Source: an uncultured Oscillospiraceae bacterium
Lineage (GTDB): Bacteria > Bacillota > Clostridia > Oscillospirales > Oscillospiraceae
DNA length: 30,121 bases
Reading direction: 5' to 3'
NCBI GenBank assembly: GCA_900763685.1
Contig: CAAFLF010000038.1
Coordinates: 1 to 30,121, forward strand
This document shows, in pieces, positions 1-6,962 of the stretch. The notes beneath the pieces were generated by a model. It did not search any database, was not told the origin of the DNA, and worked only from the letters and a program-made list of their open reading frames with translations. Position 1 is the stretch's first letter. Every line of letters starts with the position of its first letter. The position numbers and the translations under genes were made by a program.

Positions 1-261
1 ACAAATCGGGATTACGACGAATACGATCTCCTGATCGGCATGGACCAGGCCAACCTCCGGGATATGTACCGTATCTGCGGCGGCGACTATGTCGGCAAGA
101 TGTCCCTCCTGATGGATCACACCGCCCATCCCGGCAATGTGGCAGACCCATGGTACACCGAGGACTTCGAGGCGACCTGGCAGGATGTGCTGGATGGCTG
201 CCAAGGACTTTTGAAAGAATTCATGACAGAACGAGGTGATTCAAATGGCACAAAACGATAA
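1..261 (+). CDS. Low-molecular-weight protein-tyrosine phosphatase, C-terminal part (cut by window edge)
   Basis: The reading frame is open from base 1 and ends at TAA 259-261, giving about 86 residues of the C-terminal half. It carries the YDLLIGMD segment followed by an N, and a late DPW motif (NVADPWYTEDF). Both are typical of low-molecular-weight phosphotyrosine phosphatases, where the DP aspartate acts as the general acid. The catalytic CxxxxxR loop lies near the N-terminus and is outside the window, so activity cannot be judged. The family removes phosphate from tyrosine (or arginine) of cytosolic proteins. The last 17 bases overlap the start of the Bro-N gene, which suggests co-transcription. 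An ATG at 40 is internal and not a start. Confidence 0.85.
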   Translation, partial: TNRDYDEYDLLIGMDQANLRDMYRICGGDYVGKMSLLMDHTAHPGNVADPWYTEDFEATWQDVLDGCQGLLKEFMTERGDSNGTKR

Positions 262-1129
262 TATCCAACTGTTCGAAAACAAGCGTATTCGAACCGCATG
301 GGATGAGGAAAAGGAAGAATGGTACTTTTCCGTCGTTGATGTGGTAGCTGTGCTGACTGATCAGCCAGATTATCAGGCAGCTCGTAACTACTGGAAGGTA
401 ACGAAGAAACGCCTGAAGGATGAGGGAAATGAAACGGTTACAGCTTGTAACCAGTTGAAAATGACCGCTTCGGATGGCAAAAAACGATTGACTGATGTAG
501 CCGATACCGAGCAGCTTCTCCGAATCATCCAGTCTATTCCTTCCCCGAAGGCAGAACCGTTCAAGTTGTGGCTGGCACAGGTCGGTCGAGAGCGTATCGA
601 GGAGACCATCGACCCGGAGCTGACCATTGACCGCGCTCTGGAAACCTATCTCAAGAAGGGTTACAGCCGTGAGTGGATCAATCAGCGGCTGCAGGCCATC
701 CAGGTCCGTAAAGAACTGACGGATGAATGGGATGCCCGCGGTGTGCAGAAAGGCGTAGAGTACGCCATCCTCACGGACGAGATTTCCCGAGCCTGGTCTG
801 GCATGTCCACCCGGCAGTACAAAAATCTGAAGGGCTTGAAAAAGGAAAACCTTCGTGATAACATGACTACGCTGGAACTGGTACTGAATATGCTGGCGGA
901 GGCCACTACCACTCAGTTTTCAAGAGATCGCAAACCAACGACCTTCCAAGAGAATTTGGCAGTTGCCAAGGCGGGCGGTCAGGTGGCTGGACGAACCAGA
1001 AAAGACATTGAGTCCCAGTCAGACACGCCGGTCATTACTGCTAAGAATGCCGCACAGCTTAATCAGGTAGTGACAGATCTGCTGGAAGGAGCAGTCTCTG
1101 ACACAACTGAAGAATCAAAAGACAAGTGA
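245..1129 (+). CDS. Bro-N domain protein (phage antirepressor / DinD-like)
   Basis: The protein has 294 residues. ATG 245 is chosen over the in-frame GTG 236 because GAGGTGAT lies just upstream of the ATG. The N-terminal region (about residues 5-115) has the Bro-N pattern: a FENKRIRT-like strand, WYFSVVDVVAVLTD, a YW segment, and further on LRIIQSIPSPKAEPFKLWLA. The middle and C-terminal parts are helical and charged (YSREWINQRLQ, GVEYAILTDEIS), as in stand-alone Bro-N proteins of gut Firmicutes and the DNA-damage-inducible DinD group. Bro-N domains bind DNA in phage antirepressors and virus BRO proteins; the cellular role of this form is not established. The sequence is clearly less GC-rich than the following genes, which suggests transfer. 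It overlaps the phosphatase gene by 17 bases and is followed by a strong terminator. Confidence 0.85.
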   Translation: MAQNDNIQLFENKRIRTAWDEEKEEWYFSVVDVVAVLTDQPDYQAARNYWKVTKKRLKDEGNETVTACNQLKMTASDGKKRLTDVADTEQLLRIIQSIPSPKAEPFKLWLAQVGRERIEETIDPELTIDRALETYLKKGYSREWINQRLQAIQVRKELTDEWDARGVQKGVEYAILTDEISRAWSGMSTRQYKNLKGLKKENLRDNMTTLELVLNMLAEATTTQFSRDRKPTTFQENLAVAKAGGQVAGRTRKDIESQSDTPVITAKNAAQLNQVVTDLLEGAVSDTTEESKDK

Positions 1130-1216
1130 GTTCTGTGCATCAAGTTTTTCTTGCTGTCATACGACGTTTTTTAAAAGCAAATTTCAAAAAATCTATAGTG
1201 TTGAGTTATGACAGAA

Positions 1217-1245
1217 AGAGCAAGCCTCTCGGCTTGCTCTTTTTT
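1217..1245 (+). terminator. Rho-independent terminator of the phosphatase/Bro-N unit
   Basis: A ten-base-pair perfect stem, AGAGCAAGCC paired with GGCTTGCTCT around a TCTC loop, is followed by a run of T. It is the classic intrinsic form and lies 87 bases after the Bro-N stop codon. Confidence 0.93.
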
Positions 1246-1325
1246 CGTCCCCGGGCGGGGCTGGGGCCTGCTTCTTCCGCTGGGAATGATTCGCCCAGGG
1301 GCCCTCGTCTGCGGGGGGGCGGACG

Positions 1326-1353
1326 CCGGCAGCCCGGCCTCACGGGCTGCCGG
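1326..1353. other. Perfect 11-bp GC-rich hairpin in a gene-free stretch
   Basis: CCGGCAGCCCG pairs with CGGGCTGCCGG around a six-base loop, with no proper T-run after it. It lies in the 374-base gap between the Bro-N gene and the peptidase remnant. That gap also holds the terminator at 1217 and a 7-bp long-range pairing (CTGCCGT 1374-1380 with ACGGCAG 1403-1409). I see no convincing gene or consensus promoter in the rest of the gap. Confidence 0.6.
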
Positions 1354-1503
1354 TGCTGTTTGTCCGGGGCTGGCTGCCGTAGAATAGCGTGAATGATCAG
1401 CAACGGCAGTTACTCATGAAACAAGTGGCTGTGCGCTCCCGAAGGAAAGTGCTTCGCGGCCCGGCAGGGGACACGCCGGAGATCATTCAGAGGAGGAAAC
1501 GCT

Positions 1504-2613
1504 ATGAACGAGAACTGGAAATTTTCCGATATCCCCTACACCCGCCCGGACGTGGAGGCTCTCCAGGCCCGGTATGACGCTCTGACCCGCCGGGCCAGGG
1601 ACGCCGCCGGTCCGGAGGAGCTTTTGCGGGTAGTCCGGGACCGGGACGCCCTTCAGCAGGAGGTGAGCCTCTGCCAGAGCATTGCCACCATCCGCACCTT
1701 TCACGACGTGACGGACGCCTTCTACCAGACGGAGTTCCAGGAGACCCTGCCCCGGCTGGAGACCCTGGACAGCCAGTCCCTGGCCCAGGCCATCGTGGAG
1801 AGTCCCTATGCCCAGGCGGTGGACGAAGCCTTCGGCCCCCAGCTGCGCGCCGCCCAGGTCAGCCCGGACCGGGACCGCCGCAAGGCGGCCTTTGAGGCGG
1901 AGCGGCAGACGGTGCTGGCCCAGGCGGACACCCTGGAGCAGCTTCTGCGGGACCTGGTCCGCGCCCGGAATGACCTGGCCCGGGCCAACGGCTTCGACAA
2001 TTTTGCCGATTACGGCGGCCTCGCCATGCAGCGCGTCGGCTACGGCCGGGCGGAGCTGGACGAGTTCTGCCGCCAGGTGCGGACGCATATCACCCCCGTT
2101 TACCTCCGGTTCCAGGAGGAGCAGCGCCGGCGCCTGGGCGTGGATGTGCTGATGCCCTACGACCGGCCCCTGGTGTTCCCGGAGGGCAACGCCGTGCCGG
2201 TGGCCGAGGATGAGCTGCCCCGGGCCGCCCGGCGGATGTACCACGCCCTGAGCCCCGAGGCCGGGGAATTCTTCGACGAGATGGTCCGCCGCGAGCTGCT
2301 GGACGTGGCCGCCTCGCCCAACAAGATCTCCGGCATGGGCTTCTGCGAGGAGCTGGCCGAGCCTTACCGGATGCCCTTCGTCTTCGCCAACTGCTCCGGC
2401 ACCGCCAGCGACGTCACCGTATATACTCACGAGCTGGGCCACGGCCTCCAGGGCTATCTCTCCGCCCAGGCCCAGCCGGTGTCGGACTATATCGGCCTCA
2501 GCCCTGACCTCGCCGAGGTCCACTCCAAGACCATGGAGCTGCTGCCCCTGCCCTACGCCCCCGGCGTGGTGGAGGCTCTCGCCCAGACCCTGCGGCACCA
2601 GCCCACCCCCTGA
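1504..2613 (+). pseudogene. M3-family oligoendopeptidase, C-terminally truncated
   Basis: The frame encodes 369 residues, with ATG preceded by AGAGGAGGAAACGCT. The N-terminal helical region matches M3 oligoendopeptidases (MNENWKFSDIPYTRPD, then NGFDNFADYGG). The zinc site is present: H309-E310-x-x-H313, with the third ligand E338 in LAEVHSKTMELL. M3 oligoendopeptidases of this type normally run to about 550-600 residues. Here the frame leaves the family pattern soon after the third ligand (residue 345 onward) and stops. The missing part contains the C-terminal helices that close the substrate channel and supply Tyr/His residues for the transition state. I found no continuation in the other frames before the terminator at 2708, so a deletion is more likely than a single frameshift. 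It is probably a decaying gene. A short active form cannot be excluded, since the ribosome binding site and codon use are intact. Confidence 0.72.
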
Positions 2614-2707
2614 CCCCCGATCCCGGGATGGCCCGCCGGCGTCCGTTGCTTCGTGGGTGTCTCTTTGACAGTGGACTTCGGATGACAACAGGGAACTGAA
2701 AAGGCGG

Positions 2708-2746
2708 AAAAAAGACCCGCGCCCGGGAGGGCGTGGGTCTTTTTTG
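2708..2746 (+). terminator. Terminator after the M3 peptidase remnant
   Basis: AGACCCGCGCCC pairs with GGGCGTGGGTCT (one G-T wobble) around a GGGAG-type loop. The stem is flanked by A6 upstream and T6 downstream, so it can work on both strands. Confidence 0.92.
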
Positions 2747-2770
2747 CTGTCATACCGGCTATTCTATCGT

Positions 2771-2805
2771 GAAAACTCCGCCGATCCTGCCCTCAGGCTC
2801 GGCGG
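2771..2805 (-). terminator. Possible terminator of the LysR gene
   Basis: On the minus strand CCGCCGA pairs with TCGGCGG around a 14-base loop and is followed by AGTTTTC. It lies about 80 bases after the LysR stop. The loop is long and the T-run short, so this is only a fair candidate. Confidence 0.45.
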
Positions 2806-2882
2806 GGTTCCATGCCGTTTTTCAATGGTACCCATGAAATCCTTCTATCCTGTCAAAGGAAGCCGGGGGAATTTGTGGAAAA

Positions 2883-3764
2883 TCACAGGGTGGTGCCGTC
2901 CAGCACGAACTGCCGGAACTGCCGCACGGCGGGGGACTGGTAGGCCCGGTCGTCGCTGATAAGGAAGAAGTTCCGCTCCCAGACCGGGTGGGCGATCTGC
3001 AGGATCTTCACATCCAGCCGCAGCAGCATCTCCATGTAGGGCACCACGGCAATGCCGAAGCCGTGGGCCACCAGGCCCGCGATGACGTGGTCCTCCTCCG
3101 TCTCATAGGCGATGATGGGCCGCTGGCCAATCTTCCGGTAGAGCCCGTCCACCACGTCCCGCAGGCCCGAGCCGGGGGAGAAGTAGACCTGCGGGAAGGG
3201 GAGGGCCTCCTCCAGGTCCACGGTGTGCTTCTGGGCCAGGGGATGGTTCCGGGGCACGATAAGCACCAGGTCCTGCCGGTCCACGGGGATGGCGGTGAAG
3301 CCCAGCTCCGGCGCGGGCTGGGAGGCGAAGACCAGGTCGTACTGCCGCTCCGCGAGGCCCTGGAGCAGGTGGCTCGTGACGCCGGTGTGGAAGGTGAAGC
3401 GGATGTCCTTCCCGGGGTTCGCCGCGAGGTACCGGGCCGCGAGGTCCGGCACGAAGCGGACCCCCAGGGTCCGCAGCAGCCCCAGGCGGATGACGCCCTC
3501 CCCCCGGCCCACCCGCCGCAGCTCCTCCACCCCCTCGTCCAGGGTGGCCAGGGTGTTCCGGGCGCAGGCGAGGAACTGCTGGCCGAAGTGGGTGAGCTTC
3601 GTGCCCCGGCCGCTCTTCTCAAAGAGCGGCACCCCCAGCTCGGATTCCAGCTGGGCGATGGCGTGGCTGAGGCTGGGCTGGGTGATGCAGAGCCTCTCCG
3701 CCGCCCGGGTGTAGTGCTCCGTCTGGGCCAATTCCACAAAGTAACGAAGATGCAGAAGATTCAC
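2883..3764 (-). CDS. LysR-family transcriptional regulator of the divergent shikimate-type operon
   Basis: The protein has 293 residues when started at GTG 3764, which has AGAGAGGTGA just upstream; longer in-frame starts lack a good ribosome site. The N-terminal winged helix (about residues 1-60) has the standard LysR signature: LRYFVELAQTEHYTRAAE, then ITQPSLSHAIAQLE and GVPLFEKSGRG. The remainder is the two-lobed periplasmic-binding-like effector domain. LysR proteins usually activate a divergent operon when they bind a pathway substrate and repress their own gene. The divergent operon encodes two quinate/shikimate dehydrogenase-like enzymes, so a shikimate, quinate or dehydroshikimate ligand is the natural guess. 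This is inference from position. The palindrome at 3803-3827 overlaps the -35 of this gene's likely promoter. Confidence 0.93.
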   Translation of the reverse strand: MNLLHLRYFVELAQTEHYTRAAERLCITQPSLSHAIAQLESELGVPLFEKSGRGTKLTHFGQQFLACARNTLATLDEGVEELRRVGRGEGVIRLGLLRTLGVRFVPDLAARYLAANPGKDIRFTFHTGVTSHLLQGLAERQYDLVFASQPAPELGFTAIPVDRQDLVLIVPRNHPLAQKHTVDLEEALPFPQVYFSPGSGLRDVVDGLYRKIGQRPIIAYETEEDHVIAGLVAHGFGIAVVPYMEMLLRLDVKILQIAHPVWERNFFLISDDRAYQSPAVRQFRQFVLDGTTL

Positions 3765-3792
3765 GACCGTCACCTCTCTCTTTTTCACAAGC

Positions 3793-3821
3793 ATTATGCC
3801 ACAAACCATAGAGGATGTCTA
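3793..3821 (-). promoter_or_regulatory. Promoter of the LysR gene
   Basis: On the minus strand the -35 is TAGACA (3821-3816) and the -10 is CATAAT (3798-3793), with a 17-base spacer. The -35 lies inside the palindrome at 3803-3827, which fits negative autoregulation. Confidence 0.6.
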
Positions 3822-3827
3822 TGGTTT
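3803..3827. promoter_or_regulatory. Perfect palindromic LysR operator
   Basis: Two ten-base arms, AAACCATAGA and TCTATGGTTT, are perfect reverse complements separated by GGATG. The core fits the LysR box T-N11-A (T3809 to A3821). Its centre is about 65 bases upstream of the expected start of the plus-strand operon transcript, the usual position of the LysR recognition site. A weaker TCAA-N6-TTGA element at 3830-3843, nearer the -35, could be the activation half-site. Confidence 0.8.
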
Positions 3828-3844
3828 TCTCAAAAATTATTGAT

Positions 3845-3873
3845 TTGTTAATTCCTTGTCATTGCGCTATGGT
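3845..3873 (+). promoter_or_regulatory. Promoter of the shikimate-type operon
   Basis: The -35 is TTGTTA (3845-3850) and the -10 is TATGGT (3868-3873), with a 17-base spacer. Both hexamers are imperfect, as expected for an activator-dependent promoter. The transcript would have a leader of about 70 bases before ATG 3953. Confidence 0.55.
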
Positions 3874-3952
3874 AAAGGCACAGCAAAGCCGCGGGCAGCA
3901 CCGGAGGGCGCCGCCGGTCTCCCGCCCAAAAACCGCCAAGGAGGACAAGCTC

Positions 3953-4816
3953 ATGCGTATCTCCGGAACCACCACCCTGCTGGGGCTCATCGGCACCCCG
4001 GTGGAGCATTCCAAGTCTCCGGCCATGTATAACCACTGCTTCCAGAAGTTCGGCCTCGACTGGGCCTACCTGGCCTTTGACATCCCCCAGGAGAAGGCGG
4101 GGGACGCCGTCCAGGCCATCCGCACCCTGGGGATGCGGGGCGCCAACGTCACCATGCCCTGCAAAAACGCCGTCATCCCCTACCTCGATAAACTGACCCC
4201 CGCCGCCGAGGCCATCCAGGCCGTCAACACCATCGTCAATGAGAACGGCACCCTCGTGGGCCACAACACCGACGGCTGCGGCTACACCCAGAATCTCCGC
4301 CGCGGCGGCGTGGAGGTGAAGGGGAAGAGGATCGTTCTCCTGGGCGGCGGCGGAGCCGCCTCCGCCATCGCCATCCAGGCGGCCCTGGAGGGGGCGGCGG
4401 AGATCGCCGTCTTCAACCTGAAGGACGCCTTCTGGCCCCGGGTGGAGAAGGGCCTGCGGGCCATCGCCCAGGCCGAACCCGGCTGCGCCATCACCCTCAA
4501 CGACCTCCAGGACCGGGAAGCGCTCCATCAGGCCATCCTCCGCTGTGACATCCTCTCCAACGCCACCCGGGTGGGCATGGCCCCCTATGAGGACCAGAGC
4601 AACATCACGGACCTCAGCTGGTTCCGCCCCGACCTCATCGTGACGGATGTGGTCTACGCCCCGCCCCAGACCAGGATGCTCCGGGAGGCCCAGGCCGCCG
4701 GCTGCCTCACCCGCGACGGTCTCGGGATGCTCCTCTGCCAGGGAGCGGAGGCCTTCCGCCTCTACAGCGGCATGGAGATGCCGGTGGAGGAGATCCGGGC
4801 CCTGCTCTACGCCTGA
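3953..4816 (+). CDS. Quinate/shikimate dehydrogenase-like protein (YdiB type), paralog 1
   Basis: The protein has 287 residues. ATG 3953 follows AAGGAGGA. The N-terminal substrate domain has the HSKSP motif (S20, S22), the catalytic lysine K71 in NVTMPCK, N92 in AVNT and the catalytic aspartate D107 in GHNTDG. The C-terminal Rossmann domain has GGGGAAS at 131-137. Its second cofactor loop reads FNLKDAFW. This resembles the NAD-tolerant loop of E. coli YdiB more than the NRT loop of NADP-specific AroE, and the GMLLCQGAEAF segment near the end also follows YdiB. The family interconverts shikimate and 3-dehydroshikimate, or quinate and 3-dehydroquinate. It is first in a LysR-controlled operon with a carrier and an ene-reductase, so a catabolic role is likelier than aromatic amino acid synthesis. 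A second paralog lies at 6963. Confidence 0.9.
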   Translation: MRISGTTTLLGLIGTPVEHSKSPAMYNHCFQKFGLDWAYLAFDIPQEKAGDAVQAIRTLGMRGANVTMPCKNAVIPYLDKLTPAAEAIQAVNTIVNENGTLVGHNTDGCGYTQNLRRGGVEVKGKRIVLLGGGGAASAIAIQAALEGAAEIAVFNLKDAFWPRVEKGLRAIAQAEPGCAITLNDLQDREALHQAILRCDILSNATRVGMAPYEDQSNITDLSWFRPDLIVTDVVYAPPQTRMLREAQAAGCLTRDGLGMLLCQGAEAFRLYSGMEMPVEEIRALLYA

Positions 4817-4838
4817 GAACAAGAAAGGACCAACGACT

Positions 4839-6062
4839 ATGAGCACTGTGGATTCCCGCAAGTATTACCCCACGGCCCTGGCCCTCTACATCACCTACTT
4901 CGTCCTGGGCATCGCCGCCACCATCATGGGCCAGTATAAGCAGAGCTTCGGCGCCCTCTGGGGCGCGGAGAAGCTGGCGGACGGCAGCTACGATGTCTCC
5001 AGCGTGGTGGCGGTCATCGCCGCCATCGGCCTGGGCCGGCTCGTCGCCTTCCCGGTGGCGGGCCCCCTCTCGGACCGGCTGGGCCGCCGGCTCTCCGGCC
5101 TCATCGGCTGCGGCCTCTACGCCGTCTTCTTCCTGGGCATCACCTTCGCCCCCAACCTGTATGTGGGCTACGCCCTGGCCGTCATCAGCGGCATGGCCAA
5201 CTCCTTCCTGGATACCAGCATCACCCCCTCCTGCATGGAGATCTTCAAGGAGAAGGGCACCATCGCCAATATCTTCACCAAGCTCTCCATCTCCATCGCC
5301 CAGTTCCTGCTGCCCTTCGCCATCGGCTTCGTGGCGGCCCGGGAGCTGCCCTTCCGGACCATCTTCCTCGCGACGGCGGTCATCATCCTCGTGGACGGCG
5401 CCTTCCTGGCCTTCCTGCCCTTCCCGCCCTTTGAGAAGGTGGTGAAGGGCCAGGGCCAGCGGGAGAAGATGCGCTTCACCCCCGCCGCCATCGTCCTCAT
5501 CTGCCTGGGCTTCACCACCTCCACCACCTTCATGCTCTGGATGAACTGCAACCAGGAGCTGGGCCGGCTCTACGGCCTCGCGGACCCCAGCAAGATCCAG
5601 TCCTTCTACTCGGTCGGCATCGTCCTGGCCCTCTTCGTCAGCGCCGCCCTCTTAAAGCGGAAGGTGGAGCCCGCCAAAATTCTCGTGGCCTACCCCACCG
5701 TGGCCTTCCTGACCCTGGCCGTCATCTACTTCGTGCAGAAGCCCGCCATGTGCCTTGCCGGCGGCTTCCTGCTGGGCTTCTTCGCCGCCGGCGGCGTGCT
5801 GCAGCTGGTGACGGCGGTGGCCAACGAGATGTTCCCCAAGAACCGGGGCGTCATCACCTCCATCGTGATGATCTCCTCCAGCCTCGCGAACTACATCGTC
5901 ATCAGCGTGGCCGGTGTCCTCACGAGAGTGGGCGGCGCCAACGGCCCGAGGCTCGTGGTCCTCTTCAACATGGCCGTGACGCTCCTCGGCATCGTCCTGG
6001 CCCTCTACCTCAACGTCTGCCAGAAGCGGGAGCGGGCCGCCAAGGCCGAGCCCACCACTTGA
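4839..6062 (+). CDS. MFS transporter, probable carrier of the pathway substrate
   Basis: The protein has 407 residues and starts at ATG 4839, 22 bases after the preceding stop, with GAAAGGA upstream. The longer open frame that begins inside the previous gene is in the wrong reading frame for that gene and is not used. There are about twelve hydrophobic segments. The cytoplasmic loop 2-3 carries the MFS signature GPLSDRLGRR (about residue 76), and a related weaker motif (FPKNRG) occurs in the second half. The protein is in the inner membrane and probably imports a small carboxylate by proton symport. The shikimate or quinate specificity is inferred from its position between two dehydrogenase genes, not from specific residues. 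Confidence 0.88.
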   Translation: MSTVDSRKYYPTALALYITYFVLGIAATIMGQYKQSFGALWGAEKLADGSYDVSSVVAVIAAIGLGRLVAFPVAGPLSDRLGRRLSGLIGCGLYAVFFLGITFAPNLYVGYALAVISGMANSFLDTSITPSCMEIFKEKGTIANIFTKLSISIAQFLLPFAIGFVAARELPFRTIFLATAVIILVDGAFLAFLPFPPFEKVVKGQGQREKMRFTPAAIVLICLGFTTSTTFMLWMNCNQELGRLYGLADPSKIQSFYSVGIVLALFVSAALLKRKVEPAKILVAYPTVAFLTLAVIYFVQKPAMCLAGGFLLGFFAAGGVLQLVTAVANEMFPKNRGVITSIVMISSSLANYIVISVAGVLTRVGGANGPRLVVLFNMAVTLLGIVLALYLNVCQKRERAAKAEPTT

Positions 6063-6100
6063 ATTTCAAAACTTACGACGAAATATAGGAGGAATCTACC

Positions 6101-6946
6101 ATGTCTCAGAAGTATCCCATCACCATCAGCTCCTGGACCCTGGGCGACCAGTGCGCCTTTGAGGAGCGGGTCGCCGCCGCCAAGAACGCGGGCTTTGAGG
6201 GCATCGGCCTCCGGGCGGAGACCTATATGGACGCCCTGAACGAGGGCCTCTTCGACGCCGACATCCTGGCCATCCTGGAAAAGTACGGCATGAAGGTCAC
6301 GGAAGTCGAGTACATCGTCCAGTGGGCGGAGGAGCACCGCTCCTACGAGCAGAAGTATAAGGAGCAGCTCTGCTTCCACATGTGCGAGCTCTTCGGCGTG
6401 GACCAGATCAACTGCGGCCTCATGGAGACCTACTCCGTGGAGTACACCGCCCAGAAGCTGAAGGAGCTCTGCCACCGGGCCGGGAAGTACACCATCGGCG
6501 TGGAGCCCATGCCCTACAGCGGCCTCCCCGATGTGAAGAAGGCCTGGGCCGTGGTGAAGGCCTCCGGCTGCGACAACGCCAAGCTGATCCTGGACTCCTG
6601 GCACTGGGTCCGGGCCGGCCAGAGCTATGACCCCCAGGTCCTGGCCGAGGTCCCCGCCGAGAAGATCGTCTCCGTCCAGATTAACGATGTCCAGGCCCAT
6701 CCCTACGCCAAGAGCATCCTCCGGGATGAGTCCATGCACGACCGGATGCTCCCCGGCACCGGCTTCGGCGATACCGTGGGCTTTGTGAAGATGCTGAAGG
6801 AAAAGGGCGTGGAGCCCGCCGTCATGGGTGTGGAGGTCATCAGCGACGCCATCCTCGCGACCGGCGTAGAAGCCGCCGCCAAGGCAAACTACGACGCGAC
6901 CCGCACTGTCCTGGCCCAGGCCTGGCCGGAAGTGCTGGAAAAGTAA
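6101..6946 (+). CDS. Sugar-phosphate isomerase/epimerase-like TIM-barrel enzyme (possible 3-dehydroshikimate dehydratase or epimerase)
   Basis: The protein has 281 residues; the ATG follows TAGGAGGAAT. It belongs to the AP-endonuclease-2/xylose-isomerase-like TIM-barrel superfamily. Likely metal ligands are E135 (GVEPM), D165 (LILDSWHW), Q193 or its neighbours in VQINDV, and E245 (MGVEVISD). The RMLPGTGFGD segment (216-224) is typical. The superfamily includes ketose 3-epimerases, IolE-like dehydratases and the AsbF/QuiC 3-dehydroshikimate dehydratases that make protocatechuate. The glutamine where many members have the metal-binding histidine is shared with some subgroups, and I cannot assign one. 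Between two shikimate dehydrogenase-like genes, the substrate is plausibly a 3-keto cyclohexane or cyclohexene carboxylate, acted on at the carbon next to the ketone. Confidence 0.8.
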   Translation: MSQKYPITISSWTLGDQCAFEERVAAAKNAGFEGIGLRAETYMDALNEGLFDADILAILEKYGMKVTEVEYIVQWAEEHRSYEQKYKEQLCFHMCELFGVDQINCGLMETYSVEYTAQKLKELCHRAGKYTIGVEPMPYSGLPDVKKAWAVVKASGCDNAKLILDSWHWVRAGQSYDPQVLAEVPAEKIVSVQINDVQAHPYAKSILRDESMHDRMLPGTGFGDTVGFVKMLKEKGVEPAVMGVEVISDAILATGVEAAAKANYDATRTVLAQAWPEVLEK

Positions 6947-6962
6947 AAAGGAGGATATGAAG

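Noticed and set aside
1126..1392. Open frame after the Bro-N gene
   Set aside because: It runs straight through a strong terminator and has no ribosome site or known pattern.
1389..1577. Short plus-strand frame running into the M3 gene
   Set aside because: It overlaps the clearly coding M3 start in another frame and has a weak start context.
2988..3851. Plus-strand open frame across the LysR gene
   Set aside because: It is the complement of a clear LysR protein and is low-complexity.
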